Shown piece after piece: positions 59,918-64,000 of a stretch of 64,000 nucleotides of DNA (positions are counted from its first letter, which is position 1; every line of letters begins with the position of its first letter). The notes under the pieces were generated by a model. That model was not told the DNA's origin. It saw only the letters and a program-made list of their open reading frames with translations, and did not search any database. Both the position numbers and the translations under genes were made by a program. Origin of the DNA: Thiothrix winogradskyi (GTDB lineage Bacteria; Pseudomonadota; Gammaproteobacteria; Thiotrichales; Thiotrichaceae); the NCBI RefSeq assembly GCF_021650935.1, contig NZ_CP091244.1, positions 3,782,001 through 3,846,000 on the forward strand, in the 5' to 3' direction.

Positions 59918-62092
59918 ATGACTGAAGCAGCCGAACCCGACTTTTTACAGCAACCTGTGACCGCCCTGCGAGGGGTAGGCGATGCGGTCGCGGAAAAACT
60001 GGTACGACTCGGCATCTTGCGCGTCGCTGACCTGCTGTTTCACCTGCCCCTGCGCTATCAGGATCGCACCCGCATTTACCCCATTGCCAGCCTCAAAGTC
60101 GGGCAGGAAGTGCTCGTCGAAGGTGAAATCGAGTACACCGAAGTGGTGCAACGCGGGCGCACCATGTTGTTGTGCCACCTCAACGACGGCAGCGGTTCAT
60201 TGATCTTACGCTTTTTCCATTTCACTTCCGCCCAGAAATACAGCTTGCGTAAGGGCGTGTTGCTGCGCTGCTTTGGCGAAGTGCGCCAATCGGGTATGAA
60301 GCTGGAAATGGCACACCCCGAATGCCATTACCTCAAAGCCGATGAACCCGAACCGATTGCCAATACCCTCACGCCGACGTATCCCATGACCGAAGGTTTG
60401 CAGCAACGTAGCCTACGCCGCCTGATCGACTTGGCGTTGGAGCATGTGGAGGAACTGCCGGATTTATTGCCGGAAAGCGTGGTCAAGCAACACCATTTTC
60501 CAGCGCTGGCGCAATGTGTGCGGATGTTGCATACACCGCAGGGAAACCTCTCCCCAACCCTCCCCTTATCAAGGGAGGGAGTAAGAGATGCCGCGCTTTC
60601 TTCCTCCTCCCCTGATAAGGGGAGGTCGGGAGGGGTTTCTTTTAATCTTGAGACATTTTCCCGTCGCTTGATTTTCGAGGAACTACTCGCCCATCAACTC
60701 GGTGTGCAGCAAGCGCGGCACGAACTCAAGCAAGTGCAAGCTCACACCATGCAGGAAGCCAATCACTATTGGCGACAATTGCTGCGCACCCTGCCCTTTG
60801 CCCCCACGGGCGCACAAAACCGCGTGATTGCGGAAATCACCACCGACCTGCAACAAGCTGTACCCATGAATCGGCTGGTGCAAGGCGATGTCGGTTCAGG
60901 CAAAACGCTGGTCGCTGTCGCAGCCGCTTTGCACGCCATTGCCAACGGTTTCCAAGTCGCGCTCATGGCTCCCACCGAATTGCTAGCGGAACAGCATTAC
61001 CAAAACCTAGTGCGCTGGCTGGAACCACTAGGGGTAGAAACCGTGTACATTTCTGGCAACCAAACCCCGCGCCAACGCCGCCGCAAGGTCGAAAATTTGT
61101 TGCTAGGCATCGGACATATCGCAGTCGGCACACACGCTCTGTTCCAACGCACGGTGGAATTTCTGCAACTGGGGCTGATCATTATCGACGAACAGCACCG
61201 TTTCGGCGTGCATCAGCGCATGGCACTGCGCGAAAAAGGCAAACAAGGCGAGCATTACCCGCACCAGTTGGTGATGACCGCAACACCGATTCCGCGCACC
61301 TTGGCGATGACCGCTTACGGCGATTTGGATTATTCGGTGATCGACGAATTACCGCCGGGGCGCACGCCGATTACTACCGTTGCGCTGAATAATGAACGCC
61401 GTGATGACGTGATTGAACGCATTTCCGCCGCGTGTCGCGAAGGGCGGCAGGTGTATTGGGTTTGCACGCTGATCGAAGAATCGGAAGCCTTGCAATGTGA
61501 AGCGGCAGAAGTGACCGCTGCGATGTTGCACGAACGCTTGCCGCATGTCGCCGTGGGGCTGGTACACGGGCGGCTGCATGGTTCGGAAAAAGAAAACATC
61601 ATGCGTCAGTTTAAGCTGGGGGAAATCCAGCTTTTGGTGGCAACCACGGTGATTGAAGTCGGGGTGGATGTGCCGAATGCGTCCTTGATGGTGATCGAAA
61701 ACGCGGAACGCATGGGCTTATCGCAATTGCACCAGTTGCGCGGACGGGTTGGGCGCGGTAGCGTTGCGAGCAGTTGTGTGTTGCTTTACCAACATCCACT
61801 CGGCAGGACGGCGCGGAAACGGCTGGATGCGATGCGCACCACCACCGACGGTTTCATGATTGCGGATATTGATCTGGAATTGCGCGGCCCCGGCGAAGTA
61901 TTGGGAACGCGCCAGACGGGGGATGTGCGGCTGAGAATTGCCAGTTTGCTGCGCGATCAACATTTGTTGCCAGCGGTGCAAACGGCTGCGCGGGACGTGG
62001 TGGCGCATTACCCAGAACGGGTGGAGGCATTGACGCAACGTTGGTTGCAGCAGCCGGATGGCGAGACGGCGACGCAGTTTTTCCAGAGTTGA
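59918..62092 (+). CDS. recG: ATP-dependent DNA helicase RecG with an in-frame palindromic insertion
   Basis: A 724-aa helicase that remodels stalled forks and Holliday junctions. The wedge/OB domain (about 1-170: LRGVGDAVAEKLVRLGI, FHLPLRYQDRT) precedes a RecA-like motor with Walker A GDVGSGKTLVA, a DEQH box (IIDEQHRFGVHQR), TATPIPRTLAM and the C-terminal QLRGRVGRG. E. coli RecG is about 693 aa. The extra ~33 residues lie at about 209-241 (NLSPTLPLSREG...SSPDKGRSGGVS), encoded by the palindromic element at 60543-60642, in the poorly conserved linker before the motor. Confidence 0.95.
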   Translation: MTEAAEPDFLQQPVTALRGVGDAVAEKLVRLGILRVADLLFHLPLRYQDRTRIYPIASLKVGQEVLVEGEIEYTEVVQRGRTMLLCHLNDGSGSLILRFFHFTSAQKYSLRKGVLLRCFGEVRQSGMKLEMAHPECHYLKADEPEPIANTLTPTYPMTEGLQQRSLRRLIDLALEHVEELPDLLPESVVKQHHFPALAQCVRMLHTPQGNLSPTLPLSREGVRDAALSSSSPDKGRSGGVSFNLETFSRRLIFEELLAHQLGVQQARHELKQVQAHTMQEANHYWRQLLRTLPFAPTGAQNRVIAEITTDLQQAVPMNRLVQGDVGSGKTLVAVAAALHAIANGFQVALMAPTELLAEQHYQNLVRWLEPLGVETVYISGNQTPRQRRRKVENLLLGIGHIAVGTHALFQRTVEFLQLGLIIIDEQHRFGVHQRMALREKGKQGEHYPHQLVMTATPIPRTLAMTAYGDLDYSVIDELPPGRTPITTVALNNERRDDVIERISAACREGRQVYWVCTLIEESEALQCEAAEVTAAMLHERLPHVAVGLVHGRLHGSEKENIMRQFKLGEIQLLVATTVIEVGVDVPNASLMVIENAERMGLSQLHQLRGRVGRGSVASSCVLLYQHPLGRTARKRLDAMRTTTDGFMIADIDLELRGPGEVLGTRQTGDVRLRIASLLRDQHLLPAVQTAARDVVAHYPERVEALTQRWLQQPDGETATQFFQS
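60543..60642 (+). repeat. Compound palindromic element inserted in frame (copy 2)
   Basis: About 100 bp with the same architecture as copy 1 at 51763-51864: GAAACCTCTCCCC, hairpin CCTCCCCTTATC-AAGGGAGGG, a spacer, hairpin CCTCCCCTGATAAGGGGAGG, then CGGGAGGGGTTTC. It is read in the same frame as copy 1, giving LPLS.EG ... SSPDKGR.GGVS. It lies in the linker of RecG. Confidence 0.85.
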
Positions 62093-62150
62093 GACATCCT
62101 CACTTCCTGCTATGCTAACATCAGCATTAGAACAATCAGTAGGTGATGTT

Positions 62151-62756
62151 ATGGCAGCATTGGCAGAAAAATTCGATTACCTTTCCGTAGAAGACTATTT
62201 AGCAGGCGAAAAGACCAGCGAAATCAGGCATGAATACGTAGATGGTCAAACCTACGCGATGGCTGGCGGTAGCCTCAAACACAACCTGATTGCCGCGAAT
62301 ATTTCCGGGCTATTGTGGAGTCATTTACGGGGAACCTCTTGCGTGCCGCTGAGTAGCGACATGCTATTGAAGACGTTGGGTAAACGCTTCCGTTACCCCG
62401 ATGTGGTTGTGGTGTGTGATGATGATACCTCGAACGATGAGCAGATCAGGGAAAGCCCAATACTCATTATCGAAGTGCTTTCCAAAAGCACCCGCAAAAA
62501 AGACAAGGGCGAAAAGCGTCTGGAATACCTCGCCATTCCCAGCCTGCAAGAATACGTGTTGATTGAGCAGGATTTTGCAGAAATCGAAGTACAACGCCGT
62601 AGTGCCAGTTGGCAATCCACCTATTACTTCTTGGGGGATGAGGTGGTATTGGAATCGGTCAATGCCCGCTTACCTGTTGAAGCCATTTATGAGCGGGTTA
62701 AGAATGAGGATGTGTTGGCGTGGTTGGAGCAGCAAATCAGTCAAAGTTCCGACTGA
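62151..62756 (+). CDS. Uma2-family putative endonuclease, paralogue 1
   Basis: 201 aa from the ATG at 62151, with AGGTG six bases upstream; the earlier ATG at 62112 has no ribosome-binding site. The Uma2/DUF820 PD-(D/E)xK fold is recognisable: YLAGEKTSEIRHEYVDGQTYAMAGGS, YPDVVVVCDD, then ILIIEVLSKSTRKKDKGEKRLEYLAIPSLQEYVLI. The Asp and the E-x-L-S element would form the metal site. Function in bacteria is unknown; such genes occur in clusters in filamentous and multicellular bacteria. Confidence 0.85.
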   Translation: MAALAEKFDYLSVEDYLAGEKTSEIRHEYVDGQTYAMAGGSLKHNLIAANISGLLWSHLRGTSCVPLSSDMLLKTLGKRFRYPDVVVVCDDDTSNDEQIRESPILIIEVLSKSTRKKDKGEKRLEYLAIPSLQEYVLIEQDFAEIEVQRRSASWQSTYYFLGDEVVLESVNARLPVEAIYERVKNEDVLAWLEQQISQSSD

Positions 62757-62802
62757 TTTTTGGATGAAATCACTCAAAATTGAAATACAAGGAGTATGAC
62801 CA

Positions 62803-63384
62803 ATGGGGGCAGCAGAACAGTTACCGCAACATTTTACCTACGCCGATTACGCTAAATGGCCGGAAGATGAGCGTTGGGAACTGATTGAGGGTGTGGCGTA
62901 TGCAATGGCTGCTCCGTCACGGCAACATCAACTGGTCAGTTTCGAGGTGGGTTTTCAAATACGTACCCATTTAGCCGACAAACGTTGCGGCATTTACTCC
63001 GCACCGTTTGATATACGCCTCCCCAATCACAACGAAGCCGACAACGATGTAGACACCACTGTGCAACCCGACCTTGCCGTAATCTGCGACAAAAATAAGC
63101 TGGATGACAAAGGCTGTCGGGGTGCGCCCGACTGGATTATTGAAGTGCTTTCGCCTTCCACCGCGCTCAAAGATATGGACAAAAAACGCTGGTTATATGA
63201 GCGTCATGGGGTAAAGGAATATTGGATTATCCACCCGATTGACCGTTGGGTGATGGTGTATACGCTGAAAGATGACGGGCAATACGGCTTGCCGCTGATG
63301 TTTGGGATGGATGAGCCGACGGCGGTGGGGCTGTTTCCTGAATTGCTGATTGATTGGGGGTTTATGCAGGAAACCACTACCTAA
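62803..63384 (+). CDS. Uma2-family putative endonuclease, paralogue 2
   Basis: 193 aa, diverged from the preceding gene but with the same plan: YAKWPEDERWELIEGVAYAMAAPSRQHQ, VQPDLAVICDKNKLDD, WIIEVLSPSTALKDMDKKRWLYERHGVKEYWIIHP. It begins 46 bp after paralogue 1, with AAGGAG before the ATG. Putative PD-(D/E)xK nuclease of unknown biological role. Confidence 0.87.
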   Translation: MGAAEQLPQHFTYADYAKWPEDERWELIEGVAYAMAAPSRQHQLVSFEVGFQIRTHLADKRCGIYSAPFDIRLPNHNEADNDVDTTVQPDLAVICDKNKLDDKGCRGAPDWIIEVLSPSTALKDMDKKRWLYERHGVKEYWIIHPIDRWVMVYTLKDDGQYGLPLMFGMDEPTAVGLFPELLIDWGFMQETTT

Positions 63385-63385
63385 C

Positions 63386-64000
63386 ATGCCAACCAATCTC
63401 CCCCGCTTCGGTGAATTCGTCGCCCTAATCGCCATGCTCACCTCCCTAACCGCACTGGCAATTGATGCCATGCTGCCCGCGCTCGTCACCATCGGGCGCG
63501 AATTGGGCGTTCAACACGATAACGACGCGCAATTAATCCTCACCACCTTATTTCTGGGCTTGGCGTTGGGGCAAATATTTTTCGGTCCCTTATCCGATGC
63601 GACCGGGCGCAAACCGCTGATGTACGTGGGCTTGGGTATCTTTATGCTGGGCAGTTTGCTTTCAATGTTCGCGCAAGACTTTTCGCACATGCTGATCGGG
63701 CGCTTTTTGCAAGGGGTCGGTGCATCTGCCCCGCGCGTGTTAACGATGGCATTGGTGCGCGATTGCTATTCCGGGCGGGCAATGGCGCGGGTTATGTCAT
63801 TCACCATGAGTATTTTTATCCTTGTCCCGATGATTGCGCCATCATTAGGGCAAGGTATTTTGCTGGTGGCAGGCTGGCGCAGTATTTTCACACTGTTTTT
63901 TGTACTGGCACTTAGCGTGGCTGTGTGGTTTTGGTGGCGAATGCCAGAAACCCTACCCGCCGCGAAACGCCGCGCTTTCCGTTTTGGTGAATTTTGGCAG
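63386..64000 (+). CDS. MFS multidrug exporter, Bcr/CflA type (N-terminal part, runs off the window)
   Basis: The plus strand is open from the ATG at 63386 to the edge, 205 codons. Six hydrophobic helices are visible, with the MFS motif A loop GPLSDATGRKPLMYVG between helices 2 and 3, LTSLTALAIDAMLPAL in helix 1 (a DHA1 acid), and GRFLQGVGASAPRVLTMALVRD in helix 4/5. These fit the Bcr/CflA drug-resistance group. It starts one base after the Uma2 stop. Confidence 0.88.
   Translation, partial: MPTNLPRFGEFVALIAMLTSLTALAIDAMLPALVTIGRELGVQHDNDAQLILTTLFLGLALGQIFFGPLSDATGRKPLMYVGLGIFMLGSLLSMFAQDFSHMLIGRFLQGVGASAPRVLTMALVRDCYSGRAMARVMSFTMSIFILVPMIAPSLGQGILLVAGWRSIFTLFFVLALSVAVWFWWRMPETLPAAKRRAFRFGEFWQ

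Overview
The window reads as a chromosomal segment of a gammaproteobacterium. The core gene orders (rpsB-tsf / pyrH-frr-uppS-cdsA-dxr-rseP-bamA-skp-lpxD-fabZ-lpxA-lpxB-rnhB, and carA-carB-greA) are typical of that class. My best guess is a Thiotrichales-like (Thiothrix-type) organism. That guess rests on protein resemblance and gene mix from memory, not on a search.

Layout. 1-3.7 kb (minus strand): the N-terminus of an alpha-2-macroglobulin, two tRNA-Glu, a small membrane protein, tRNA-Ala, a CBS-domain protein and gltX. 3.7-8.4 kb: a possible small RNA, pgpA, a thioredoxin, a FIST sensor with a hybrid histidine kinase (NosP-like pair), an EF-hand protein and grxD. 8.4-15.5 kb (minus): two uncharacterised small proteins, then the compact run carA-carB-greA-phosphatase-cobS, whose last two members have lost hallmark residues. 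15.7-23.5 kb: an orphan BY-kinase-like ATPase, dnaE, a MazG-like pyrophosphohydrolase, and an anchored glycoside-hydrolase-like protein. 23.5-38.1 kb (minus): a nearly gap-free envelope and translation supercluster. It covers lipid A, outer-membrane assembly, isoprenoid and phospholipid synthesis, ribosome recycling, UMP kinase, EF-Ts and S2. 38.3-43.0 kb (plus): map, glnD, moeA.

43.2-48.8 kb is the accessory island and the most interesting part. It starts with a gene for a protein with a glycine-zipper, pore-like C-terminus. An IS5-type element (18-bp perfect inverted repeats, 4-bp target duplication) splits this gene, and removing the element restores one exact 410-codon frame. Two paralogous DUF1566 proteins follow. 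They share a short N-terminal module, and their C-termini differ in the way expected of diversity-generating-retroelement (DGR) variable repeats. A Ycf46-type AAA+ ATPase closes the set. I read this as a candidate effector / variable sensor / ATPase module. No reverse transcriptase lies in the window.

48.8-64 kb: mtgA, a YadG/YadH-like ABC exporter, a flavoprotein, monomeric NADP-isocitrate dehydrogenase (icd), and a four-gene TlpA / DUF4266 / DUF3570 / ApbE operon in which the DUF3570 protein carries an ApbE-type flavinylation motif. Then come aceK, recG, two tandem Uma2-type nucleases and the start of a Bcr/CflA-type drug exporter. A compound palindromic element of about 100 bp is inserted in frame, in the same orientation, inside both the flavoprotein gene and recG. 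It resembles a protein-coding palindromic repeat family.
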